From: Salipiger sp. CCB-MM3 | GTDB taxonomy: Bacteria; Pseudomonadota; Alphaproteobacteria; Rhodobacterales; Rhodobacteraceae | Assembly: GCF_001687105.1 (NCBI RefSeq) | Contig: NZ_CP014595.1 | Location: 186,001-250,000 of the forward strand | Direction: 5' to 3' | DNA length: 64,000 nt | In this document: piece after piece, positions 53,753 through 61,556 of the stretch | Layout: each line of letters begins with the position of its first letter | How positions within the stretch are numbered: position 1 is the first letter of the stretch | Position numbers and translations under genes: made by a program | Notes under the pieces: model-generated | What the model was told of the DNA's origin: nothing | What the model saw: the letters and a program-made list of their open reading frames with translations, nothing else | The model's database searches: none

Positions 53753-53941
53753 GGTCGCATCCTCCTGACCCGACGACATGGGGCGCGAAAGACCTTGGAC
53801 CAGCGCTTAACCGCCGATCTGTCGGCAACGTGATTGACGTTGGGAGAACGTAATTATCGCTCGCGGAACGCCCTTTTCTTTTGCATTTTGCCCGCATAGG
53901 CTCCGCCGAGAATAACAAGTAACCAATCTGGGAGATACCAC

Positions 53942-55126
53942 ATGAAGAAGTGGCTTCTGGCCTCTACGCTTCCGCTCGTCACCGCCGGTGCCGCCTTCGC
54001 CGATGACGCCAAGATCGGCGTGATCCTCGGCTACACCGGCCCCATCGAGTCGCTGACCCCGGCGATGGCCGACAGTGCCGAACTGGCAATGACCGAGGTG
54101 AACGACAGCGGCAAGTTCCTCGAGAACGTCACGCTGGTTCCGGTGCGCGCCGACAGCACCTGCATCGACAGCGCCGCCGCCACCGCCGCCGCAGAGCGCC
54201 TTGTCACCACCGACGGCATCGTCGCCATCATGGGCGCCGACTGCTCGGGCGTGACCGGTGCGGTGCTCTCGAACGTCGCCGTGCCGAACGGCGTGCCGAT
54301 GATCTCGCCCTCGGCGACCTCGCCGGCGCTTTCGACGGTCGAGGACAACGGTCTTTTCTTCCGCACCGCCCCCTCTGACGCGCGTCAGGGCGAAGTGCTG
54401 GCGGGCATCCTGCAGGACCGCGGCATCTCTTCGGTGGCGCTGACCTACACCAACAACGACTACGGCAAAGGCTTTGCCGATGCTTTCGAGGCGGCCTTCA
54501 AAGAGGCTGGCGGCGAAGTGACCCTCGCCGCGCCGCATGAAGACGGCAAGGCCGATTACTCCGCCGAAGTGGGCGCGCTGGCCTCTGCGGGCGGCGACGT
54601 GCTGGTGGTGCTGGGCTATTCCGATCAGGGCGGCAAGGGCATGATCCAAGCCGCGCTCGACACCGGGGCCTTCGACACTTTCGCCATGGGTGACGGCATG
54701 TACTCCGACGCGCTGCTGGCCGATCTCGGCAGCGACATCGACGGGTCGTTCGGCTCGGTGCCCTGGGCTCAGGGCGAAGGCGCGGATAAATTCGCCGAGG
54801 TTGCCGAAGCCGCCGGTGTGAACGCCGAAAGCACCTACACCCGTGAAAGCTATGACGCGGCGGCGCTGATCGCGCTGGCCATGGCCAAGGGCGGCGAGCC
54901 GTCGTCGGCCGCGGTCGCAGCCAACATCCTCGACGTGGCCAACGCGCCGGGCGAGCCGATCCTGCCGGGCGAGCTTGGCAAGGCGCTGGAGATCCTCGCC
55001 GAGGGCGGCGACATCGACTACGTCGGCGCCACCAACGTCGAGCTGATCGGCGCAGGCGAAGCCGCTGGCACCTACCGTTACTACGAAGTCAAGGACGGCG
55101 CCTTCGAGACCGTCTCCTTCAAGTAA
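53942..55126 (+). CDS. ABC transporter substrate-binding protein, branched-chain amino acid type
   Basis: The 394-residue periplasmic protein has a signal peptide (cleavage near AAFA-DD) and the two-lobed Leu/Ile/Val-binding fold. It has KIGVILGYTGPIESL, MGADCSGVTGAVLSNVA (about 98-114), the ISPSATSPALS ligand region and TYTNNDYGKGFADAF. It feeds the LivGFHM-like transporter genes downstream. The ligand could be an amino acid, urea or an aromatic compound. A strong hairpin follows its stop, which may raise its level over the membrane parts. Confidence 0.92.
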   Translation: MKKWLLASTLPLVTAGAAFADDAKIGVILGYTGPIESLTPAMADSAELAMTEVNDSGKFLENVTLVPVRADSTCIDSAAATAAAERLVTTDGIVAIMGADCSGVTGAVLSNVAVPNGVPMISPSATSPALSTVEDNGLFFRTAPSDARQGEVLAGILQDRGISSVALTYTNNDYGKGFADAFEAAFKEAGGEVTLAAPHEDGKADYSAEVGALASAGGDVLVVLGYSDQGGKGMIQAALDTGAFDTFAMGDGMYSDALLADLGSDIDGSFGSVPWAQGEGADKFAEVAEAAGVNAESTYTRESYDAAALIALAMAKGGEPSSAAVAANILDVANAPGEPILPGELGKALEILAEGGDIDYVGATNVELIGAGEAAGTYRYYEVKDGAFETVSFK

Positions 55127-55133
55127 GCAAACC

Positions 55134-55163
55134 GGCGCGTCCGGGAGCGATCCCGGGCGCGCC
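55134..55163 (+). promoter_or_regulatory. Stable hairpin after the binding-protein gene
   Basis: GGCGCG-T-CCGGG / CCCGG-G-CGCGCC forms a very stable stem without a T run, eight bases after the stop. It probably protects the upstream mRNA or reduces read-through into the ATPase gene. Confidence 0.6.
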
Positions 55164-55260
55164 TGCCAGCAAGGGCGCGGGAGAACACGCGCCGGACAGA
55201 ACGCGGGACGCCGAACGCCCGCCACGAGAAACCCCACGCAAACCTCCGGGGACCCAAGAT

Positions 55261-56043
55261 TTGATCCGCGTCGAAAATCTCCACCGCCACTTCGGCGGTT
55301 TCCGTGCCGTTGACGGGGCCAGCCTCGAGATCGCCAAGGGCTCGATCACCGGGCTCGTCGGCCCCAATGGCGCGGGTAAAACCACGCTCTTCAACGTCGT
55401 GGCCGGTGCGCTGCCGCCGACCTCGGGCCATGTCTTTATGGATGGCGAGGACATCAGCGGCCTGCCGCCGCATGAGCTGTTCCACAAGGGCCTGCTGCGC
55501 ACCTTCCAGATCGCCCATGAGTTCAGCTCGATGACCTGCCGCGAGAACCTGATGATGGTGCCCGGCAACCAGTCGGGCGAGAGCCTGTGGAACGCCATCT
55601 TCGGGCGCGGCCGCATCGCGCAGGAAGAGGCGGCGCTGCTGAAGCAGGCGGACGAGGTGCTCGACTTCCTGACCATCTCGCACCTCAAGGACGAGAAGGC
55701 CGGAAACCTCTCGGGCGGGCAGAAGAAGCTGCTGGAACTGGGCCGCACAATGATGGTCGATGCCAAGATCGTCTTCCTCGACGAGGTCGGCGCGGGGGTA
55801 AACCGGACCCTGCTGAACACCATCGGCGACGCGATCCTGCGCCTCAACCAAGAGCGCGGCTATACGTTCTGCATGATCGAGCATGACATGGATTTCATCG
55901 GCCGCCTGTGCGACCCGGTCATCGTCATGGCCGAGGGCAAGGTGCTGGCCGAGGGCACGGTGGACGAGATCAAGGCCAATGAGGCGGTGATCGAGGCCTA
56001 TCTGGGCACGGGACTGAAGAATAAGGAGATGATCGGCGGATGA
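55261..56043 (+). CDS. Branched-chain amino acid type ABC ATPase (LivG-like)
   Basis: The 260-residue ATPase has Walker A GPNGAGKTT (34-42), the signature LSGGQKKLLELGR (about 149-161) and a Walker B segment VFLDEVGAGVN. There the usual DEP is DEV, a known variant in some LivG relatives. The start is a TTG at 55261 with a weak site; no ATG fits the family start. Its stop overlaps the ATG of a short repeat-derived frame by four bases. Confidence 0.9.
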   Translation: MIRVENLHRHFGGFRAVDGASLEIAKGSITGLVGPNGAGKTTLFNVVAGALPPTSGHVFMDGEDISGLPPHELFHKGLLRTFQIAHEFSSMTCRENLMMVPGNQSGESLWNAIFGRGRIAQEEAALLKQADEVLDFLTISHLKDEKAGNLSGGQKKLLELGRTMMVDAKIVFLDEVGAGVNRTLLNTIGDAILRLNQERGYTFCMIEHDMDFIGRLCDPVIVMAEGKVLAEGTVDEIKANEAVIEAYLGTGLKNKEMIGG

Positions 56044-56231
56044 TCTGCTTGGACGACTTTGCAGGGGGCTCCGCGTCCGCGCGCCAAAGGCGCGCAGCAA
56101 AACATGAAAGGGGCTTCGCCCCCGCGCGCCAAAGGCGCGCAGTGAAAGACAGAGGGGGCTTCGCCCCCGCCGCGCTGCGCGCGTCTCCCCCGGCATATTT
56201 GGAAAGAGAAGAAGAGGCGGGCGCGGCATGA
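56040..56231 (+). CDS. Repeat-derived 63-codon frame bridging livG and livF
   Basis: A 63-codon frame begins with an ATG whose bases overlap the livG-type stop (ATGA) and ends with a TGA overlapping the livF-type ATG (ATGA). Its DNA consists of three copies of a GC-rich palindromic repeat, so the peptide is repetitive and basic, with ARQRRA and GFAPA repeated. It is either a true small protein or a frame kept open so that ribosomes pass from one gene to the next. The exact double overlap is hard to ascribe to chance alone. Confidence 0.35.
   Translation: MICLDDFAGGSASARQRRAAKHERGFAPARQRRAVKDRGGFAPAALRASPPAYLEREEEAGAA
56064..56213 (+). repeat. Three-unit palindromic repeat inside the liv operon
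   Basis: Units at 56064-56097, 56110-56142 and 56154-56213 contain GGGGGCTTCGCCCCC or close variants. The first two also have GCGCGCC-AAA-GGCGCGC. The last unit ends CTCCCCCGGCATATTT then AGAGAAGAAG, the tail also seen at 12609, 27633 and 31077. Confidence 0.82.
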
Positions 56232-57058
56232 GCGGCGAGACCTATGACGATCGCGGCAACAACGACCGCTCGATCACCAATCCCGCAGGGATGGGAGAGG
56301 CTATGCCGGTCAGCGGCGGCGGTCATGCTGCACCCGTAGGCAAGACTGAAGGGCCGTTCCTCATCGGCGACGCGATGACCGGCGGCTACGGCAAGGGCGC
56401 GGATATCCTGCACGGCTGCACCATCGCGGTGGAGCGCGGCGAGATCGCCGTAATCGTGGGGCCCAATGGCGCCGGTAAATCCACCGCCATGAAGGCGGTC
56501 TTCGGCATGCTCGACCTGCGCTCGGGCGCGGTGCGGCTCGACGGTGAGGACATCACCGGGCTCAGCCCGCAGGAGCGGGTGCGGCGCGGCATGGGCTTCG
56601 TGCCGCAGGTCCGCAACATCTTCCCCTCGATGACCGTCGAGGAGAACCTCGAGATGGGCGCCTTCATCCGGCGCGATGACATCCGCGAGACCATGGAGCA
56701 GATCTATGGCCTCTTCCCGATCCTCAAGGACAAGCGCAAGCAGGCGGCGGGCGAGCTTTCGGGCGGCCAGCGCCAGCAGGTCGCCGTGGGCCGCGCGCTG
56801 ATGACCCGGCCCAAGGTGCTGATGCTGGACGAGCCCACGGCGGGCGTCTCGCCGATCGTCATGGACGAGCTTTTTGACCGCATCCTCGAAGTGGCGCGCA
56901 CCGGCATTCCGATCCTCATGGTCGAGCAGAACGCCCGGCAGGCGCTGGAGATCGCCGACAAGGGCTATGTGCTGGTGCAGGGCGCGAACGCCTTCACCGG
57001 CAGCGGCAAGGAGCTGCTGGCCGATCCCGACGTGCGGCGGAGCTTCCTCGGTGGCTGA
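56228..57058 (+). CDS. Branched-chain amino acid type ABC ATPase (LivF-like)
   Basis: The 276-residue ATPase has Walker A GPNGAGKST (78-86), the signature LSGGQRQQVAVGRAL and Walker B VLMLDEPTAGVSP, and the LivF end with VLVQG. About 45 N-terminal residues are extra compared with usual LivF and rich in Gly and polar residues. A later start cannot be excluded, but the GAGGCGGG site supports the ATG at 56228. It pairs with the LivG-like ATPase. Confidence 0.92.
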   Translation: MSGETYDDRGNNDRSITNPAGMGEAMPVSGGGHAAPVGKTEGPFLIGDAMTGGYGKGADILHGCTIAVERGEIAVIVGPNGAGKSTAMKAVFGMLDLRSGAVRLDGEDITGLSPQERVRRGMGFVPQVRNIFPSMTVEENLEMGAFIRRDDIRETMEQIYGLFPILKDKRKQAAGELSGGQRQQVAVGRALMTRPKVLMLDEPTAGVSPIVMDELFDRILEVARTGIPILMVEQNARQALEIADKGYVLVQGANAFTGSGKELLADPDVRRSFLGG

Positions 57059-57080
57059 GCGGCGGCGGAGAGGGTTGGAT

Positions 57081-57503
57081 ATGGGTATTTGCGGAACGAT
57101 GAAGCTGCTGGTGCTTTGCGCCATGGCCGCGCCCGCGCTTGCGCAGGAGGGCCCGCAGATGTCGCTGCAGGACGCGCCGGTGCAGCGGCAGGTCGCGCTG
57201 GCCTGCGATTTCGCCACGGAATGCCGCGAATCCGCGCCCTGCGGCGAGACCGATTTCGCGCCGGTGCTGAACGGCAGCTCCGGCGGGCTCGACGAGAACA
57301 GCATGGTGGTGCGCGCGCAGCTGTCCTCGGGCGGGCGCGGCGTCGAGCTCATAGGGGTTTCGGACGGCAGCACCATGTCGCTTTGGGGCGGTGAGATCGA
57401 AGAGCGGCATTTCTTCACCCGCGCCGCCACTGGCGAGACCCGCTACACGGTGCACCGCGCCGAGGGGCCGGAGGTGATCAGCTACCTGGGTGTGTGCAAA
57501 TGA
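57081..57503 (+). CDS. Small secreted cysteine-containing protein, unknown (paralogue 1)
   Basis: The 140-residue protein has a signal peptide ending near ALA-QE, then a compact domain with cysteines in LACDFATECRESAPCGETDF and a C-terminal YLGVCK. The Cys pattern suggests periplasmic disulfides. The next gene encodes a diverged paralogue with the same layout. Both lie between the ATPase and permease genes of the liv-type operon, so they may assist that transporter or sense its ligand; I recognise no family. An ATG at 57099 is an alternative start. Confidence 0.72.
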   Translation: MGICGTMKLLVLCAMAAPALAQEGPQMSLQDAPVQRQVALACDFATECRESAPCGETDFAPVLNGSSGGLDENSMVVRAQLSSGGRGVELIGVSDGSTMSLWGGEIEERHFFTRAATGETRYTVHRAEGPEVISYLGVCK

Positions 57504-57514
57504 GGGGTGTGCAA

Positions 57515-57934
57515 ATGAGCGCTTTGCGGATCGCGGCGCTGGCCGCCCTGCCCCTTCCCACGCTTGGCTTGCCCCACCCGGCTGCCGCCGAGGGCGCGCG
57601 GCTGGTGCTGGAGTGCAGCTTTGTCACCGCCTGTTCGGAGGCCGGGGCGTGCGCTGCGGGCGACGGGCCCGTGCGCTTCGTGCTGGCCCCGCTGGAGACC
57701 GATGCCGCAGGCGCCGGGCGCTATGAGGTCACTGTCGACGAGCAGCCCGCGCAGCCCGCCGAGGCGCTCGGCTTTGCCGGGCCGTTCCTCTGGCAGCCCT
57801 CCGAGGGCACGCGGATGGTGCTGAGCCTGACCTCCGAGACAACGGCGCTCTGGACGCGCCAGATCGTCGACAGCGGCACCGATGCGCCGCCCTCGGCGGA
57901 GATAGATTTTCTGACATGCGGGATCCTGCCCTGA
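57515..57934 (+). CDS. Small secreted cysteine-containing protein, unknown (paralogue 2)
   Basis: The 139-residue protein has a signal peptide (cleavage near PAAA-EG), then LECSFVTACSEAGACAAGDG, matching the cysteine block of the preceding protein, a FLWQPSEGTRMVLSL strand pair and a final FLTCGILP. I start at the ATG at 57515 because GAGGGG lies seven bases before it. That ribosome site was created by a small tandem duplication of TGTGCAAATGAG that includes the end of the previous gene. The permease ATG overlaps its stop by one base. Confidence 0.72.
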   Translation: MSALRIAALAALPLPTLGLPHPAAAEGARLVLECSFVTACSEAGACAAGDGPVRFVLAPLETDAAGAGRYEVTVDEQPAQPAEALGFAGPFLWQPSEGTRMVLSLTSETTALWTRQIVDSGTDAPPSAEIDFLTCGILP

Positions 57935-58944
57935 TGGATATCCTCAACGCCTTCGTGGCGCTCGCCAATTTCGTTCTTGTCCCCGCCATCGCCTATGGCA
58001 GCCAGTTGGCGCTTGGCGCGCTGGGGGTGACGCTGACCTACGCCATCCTGCGGTTTTCCAACTTCGCCCATGGCGACACGATGGCCTGGGGCACCATGTG
58101 CGCCGTGCTGGCCACATGGGGGCTGCAGGCGCTTGGGGTGAACCTCGGGCCGCTGCCCACCGCGCTGCTGGCGATCCCGGTCGGCATCCTCGGCGCTGCC
58201 CTGCTGGTGCTGATCACCGACCGCGCGGTCTATCGCTTTTACCGCAGGCAGAAGGCCAAGCCGGTGATCCTGGTGATCGTCTCGATGGGGGTGATGTTCG
58301 TCTACAACGGGCTGACGCGCTTCGTCATCGGACCGGATGACCAGAACTTCGCCGACGGTGAGCGGTTCCTGATCTCGGCCCGCGATTTCAAGGCGATGAC
58401 TGGCCTTGATGAGGGGCTGGCGATCAAGACCACGCAGGCGCTGACCGTGGTGGTCGCGCTGATAACCGTCTCGCTGCTCTTTTGGTTCCTGAACCGCACG
58501 CGCACCGGCAAGTCCATGCGCGCCTATTCCGACAATGAGGATCTGGCGCTGCTTTCGGGCATCAACCCCGAGCGCGTGGTCACCGTCACCTGGCTCATCG
58601 TGGCGGCGCTGGCGACCATCGCGGGCGTGCTCTACGGGCTCGACAAGAGCTTCAAGCCCTTCACCTACTTCCAACTGCTGCTGCCGATCTTCGCGGCGGC
58701 CATCGTCGGCGGTATCGGCAATCCGCTGGGCGCCATCGCCGGCGGCTTTGTCATCGCCTTTTCCGAGGTCGGCATCACCTACGCGTGGAAGAAGGTTCTG
58801 GGCTATCTGATGCCCGAGAGCCTTGCGCCCGACGGGCTCGTGCAACTGCTTTCCACCGACTACAAATTCGCGGTCAGCTTCGTGATCCTGGTGATCGTGC
58901 TGCTGTTCCGCCCGACCGGACTGTTCAAGGGGCAGACCATATGA
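57934..58944 (+). CDS. Branched-chain amino acid type ABC permease (LivH-like)
   Basis: The 336-residue inner-membrane permease has eight to nine hydrophobic helices and the LivH blocks RFSNFAHGDTMAWG (about 40-53), ITDRAVYRFYR and AAAIVGGIGNPLGAIAGG (about 264-281). It forms the translocation channel with the LivM-like protein. The ATG at 57934 overlaps the previous stop by one base; an in-frame ATG at 57916 is possible. Its stop overlaps the livM-like start. Confidence 0.93.
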   Translation: MDILNAFVALANFVLVPAIAYGSQLALGALGVTLTYAILRFSNFAHGDTMAWGTMCAVLATWGLQALGVNLGPLPTALLAIPVGILGAALLVLITDRAVYRFYRRQKAKPVILVIVSMGVMFVYNGLTRFVIGPDDQNFADGERFLISARDFKAMTGLDEGLAIKTTQALTVVVALITVSLLFWFLNRTRTGKSMRAYSDNEDLALLSGINPERVVTVTWLIVAALATIAGVLYGLDKSFKPFTYFQLLLPIFAAAIVGGIGNPLGAIAGGFVIAFSEVGITYAWKKVLGYLMPESLAPDGLVQLLSTDYKFAVSFVILVIVLLFRPTGLFKGQTI

Positions 58945-60233
58945 CCCGCACCCTCGGCCTCTTTGCGCTGGTAGCAGCGCTGATCCTCGGCACCGGCGTT
59001 CTGCAAAGCTGGAACTCGGCGCTGATCATTCTCAACATGGGCCTCGTCAGCGCGATCATGGCGCTGGGGGTGAACCTGCAGTGGGGCCTTGCCGGGCTTT
59101 TCAATGTGGGTGTCATGGGCTTTGTCGCCGTGGGCGGTCTGGCGGTGGTGCTGGTGTCGATGGCGCCGGTGCCCGAGGCTTTCGCCGCAGGCGGGCCGCG
59201 CGTGCTCGGCGCGCTGGCTTTCGGCGCGGCGGTGATCGCCGCGGCGGTGCTGGCATGGAAACGGCTTGGCAAGGGCCTGCGCGGCTGGGCCGTGGCGGCG
59301 ATCACCATTGCCGGTTTCTTTGCCTATCGCGCGCTGCTCGATCCCGGTGTCGAGGCCATCGAGGCGGTGGATGCGGCCTCGGCGGGCTATCTCGGCGGGC
59401 TGGGCCTGCCGGTGCTGCTGGCATGGCCGGTGGGCGGGCTGATGGCGGCGGGCGTGGCCTGGGCGATCGGCAAGACTGCGCTTGGCCTGCGTTCGGACTA
59501 TCTGGCCATCGCCACGCTGGGCATCGCCGAAATCATCATCGCCGTGCTGAAGAATGAGGACTGGCTGTCGCGCGGCGTCAAGAACGTCATCGGCCTGCCG
59601 CGCCCGGTGCCCTATGAGATCGACCTGCAGGCCGATCCGGGCTTTGTCGAAACGGCTGGATCTCTGGGCCTCGACGCCACCACCGCCTCGACGCTGGCGG
59701 TGAAGCTGGGCTACTCGGTGCTGTTCGCCGTGGTGCTGGTGGTGCTGCTGATCCTCGCCCAACTTGCGCTGAACTCGCCCTGGGGCCGGATGATGCGGGC
59801 GATCCGCGACAATGAGGTCTCCGCCGAGGCGATGGGCAAAAATGTCACCCGCCGCCATTTGCAGGTGTTCATCCTTGGCTGCGCGCTCTGCGGCATGGCG
59901 GGCGCGATGATGACCACGCTCGACGGGCAGCTGACACCCGGCACCTACCAGCCGCTGCGCTATACCTTCCTGATCTGGGTGATGGTCATCGTCGGCGGCT
60001 CGGGCAACAACCTCGGCGCGGTGCTCGGCGGATTTCTGATCTGGTTCCTCTGGGTGCAGGTCGAGCCCATGGGGCAGTTCGTCATCAATGCGATCACCGC
60101 GGGCATGGCCGATGGCAACTGGCTCAAGGGCCATCTGCAGGACAGCGTGCAGCACATGCGCCTGCTGACCATGGGGGTGATCCTGCTGTTGGTGCTGCGT
60201 TTCGCCCCGCGCGGACTGCTCCCCGAGCGCTGA
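58941..60233 (+). CDS. Branched-chain amino acid type ABC permease (LivM-like)
   Basis: The 430-residue permease has about ten membrane helices and the LivM blocks LQWGLAGLFNVGVMGF (about 36-51), GLRSDYLAIATLGIAEII, IRDNEVSAEAMGKNV and VIVGGSGNNLGAVLGG. It is longer than many LivM proteins because of extra hydrophobic sequence between residues about 75 and 165. It is the last gene of the transporter operon and is followed by a stable hairpin. Confidence 0.93.
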   Translation: MTRTLGLFALVAALILGTGVLQSWNSALIILNMGLVSAIMALGVNLQWGLAGLFNVGVMGFVAVGGLAVVLVSMAPVPEAFAAGGPRVLGALAFGAAVIAAAVLAWKRLGKGLRGWAVAAITIAGFFAYRALLDPGVEAIEAVDAASAGYLGGLGLPVLLAWPVGGLMAAGVAWAIGKTALGLRSDYLAIATLGIAEIIIAVLKNEDWLSRGVKNVIGLPRPVPYEIDLQADPGFVETAGSLGLDATTASTLAVKLGYSVLFAVVLVVLLILAQLALNSPWGRMMRAIRDNEVSAEAMGKNVTRRHLQVFILGCALCGMAGAMMTTLDGQLTPGTYQPLRYTFLIWVMVIVGGSGNNLGAVLGGFLIWFLWVQVEPMGQFVINAITAGMADGNWLKGHLQDSVQHMRLLTMGVILLLVLRFAPRGLLPER

Positions 60234-60247
60234 GCGCAACCGCTTGC

Positions 60248-60279
60248 AATCACCGCCGGTGGCGCTACCGGCGGTGATT
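60248..60279 (+). terminator. Stable hairpin at the end of the liv operon
   Basis: A perfect 13-bp stem AATCACCGCCGGT / ACCGGCGGTGATT starts 15 bases after the livM-like stop. It lacks a T run, so it may be an mRNA 3' end protector or a Rho-assisted terminator. The rest of the gap to 60523 holds nothing else I can name. Confidence 0.6.
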
Positions 60280-60523
60280 GGCTCATTCGCCTGCCCCATG
60301 CGCTGGCTTTGGCCGAGCGGACGGCGTGTCGCATCCTAACGCTATGGTAATTCGCCTGCCTCATCTTAGGTGGACGTCACCGCCAAGGCGCGGCCTTCGG
60401 ATCGGGCTTCTGATCGAGCTTCTGATCCTGCGGAGCGCGCCTGCGGAAACCTCCACCTGCGGTGACCCGCATGTGGGAACAACCGCCGGGCGACCTCGTT
60501 CAAGAGTCATGAGACATGGAGTG

Positions 60524-60763
60524 ATGACAGACATGGAATGGCAAGACACCACCCGCAACTGGGGCCTCACCGTCGAGCGCCTGAAAGCACGCTTCCCGCA
60601 TATCGATGACGCCGCTCTGCGTGCGCGCCGCCACGATCATACCGAGACGGCGCAGCATATCGCCGCCCGCCATGACCTTACGCAGCAGGAAGCCACGCGC
60701 GAGCTGGATGATTGGGCCTTCGCCAATGTCCTGCATCAACAGATCGACCGGCTGGCTGGCTAA
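60524..60763 (+). CDS. Small helical protein, 79 aa, unknown
   Basis: The peptide is predicted helical and very polar: two amphipathic stretches, RLKARFPHIDDAALRARR and ARHDLTQQEATRELDDWAF, with several Trp and His and no membrane helix or signal. It looks like a small cytoplasmic helical bundle. Codon use is that of its neighbours. The ATG at 60524 lies close behind GGAG; an ATG three codons later is also possible. No family recognised. Confidence 0.6.
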   Translation: MTDMEWQDTTRNWGLTVERLKARFPHIDDAALRARRHDHTETAQHIAARHDLTQQEATRELDDWAFANVLHQQIDRLAG

Positions 60764-60847
60764 CCGGCGGGCTGACTGATGGGATGACCGGCGAGGTGGG
60801 GGCCGGGTCCAAGCTCAGACGAGCCTCAGGCCAGCCTGAGATCAGCC

Positions 60848-61480
60848 TCAGGTCAGAGACGTGACCCAGAGGATCGTCGCATCCTCGGGGCTGACTGACA
60901 CCACGTTGTGCCCCATCGAGGCGTCGTAATAGGCGGAATCGCCGCGGCGCATCTCGATGGGCTCATAGAACTCGGTGTAGAGCGTCACCACTCCGGTGAG
61001 CACGTAGAGGAATTCCTCGCCGTCGTGCCGCACCCATCCGTCGAATTCATCCATCGACCGCGCGCGGACCCGCGCCCGGTAGGGCAGCATCTTCTTGCGC
61101 GTCAGGCTCTCGGCCAGCAGCTCGTGCTCGTAGGTCGTGGTGACCTGATGCAGCCCCTCGCCATCCTTCACATGCACCATCCGGCCCGAGACCTGCTCGC
61201 GCTTGGGCGGAGTGAACAGCTGCGGCACCGAAATGCCCAGCCCCACGGCCAGCTTCTTCAGCGCCTCGTAAGTGGGTGACATCTGGCCGTTTTCGATCTT
61301 CGAAAGAGTCGAGCGCGCAAGCCCGGCCTGTTTCGCCGCCTGCTCGAGCGTCCAGTCGCGTTCCTTGCGAAGCTCGCGCACACGCATCCCCAGATCGAGG
61401 GGTTCGGCGGTTTGCTCCTGCCCGGACTCGCGGGCAATGCGGATGAGTGTTCGAGGATCGCGCGACATGACGTTTGCCAT
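60848..61480 (-). CDS. XRE family regulator with cupin sensor domain
   Basis: The 210-residue protein has a Cro/C1-type helix-turn-helix (about 30-88, MRVRELRKERDWTLEQAAKQAGLARSTLSKIENG region) and a C-terminal cupin domain (about 125-205) with EFLYVLTGVVTLYTEFYEPIEMRRGDSAYYDASMGHN. Members often control catabolic genes beside them; here the acyl-CoA ligase gene is divergent. The start may be at 61480 or 61468, both without a clear ribosome site. Confidence 0.87.
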   Translation of the reverse strand: MANVMSRDPRTLIRIARESGQEQTAEPLDLGMRVRELRKERDWTLEQAAKQAGLARSTLSKIENGQMSPTYEALKKLAVGLGISVPQLFTPPKREQVSGRMVHVKDGEGLHQVTTTYEHELLAESLTRKKMLPYRARVRARSMDEFDGWVRHDGEEFLYVLTGVVTLYTEFYEPIEMRRGDSAYYDASMGHNVVSVSPEDATILWVTSLT

Positions 61481-61556
61481 AGCGCCCGCGCGGCGCGCTG
61501 GCAATGGCGCTCATGCAGGCTTGCGCGAATGCGGCGCGCTGCCTAAGCCTTTTGTC

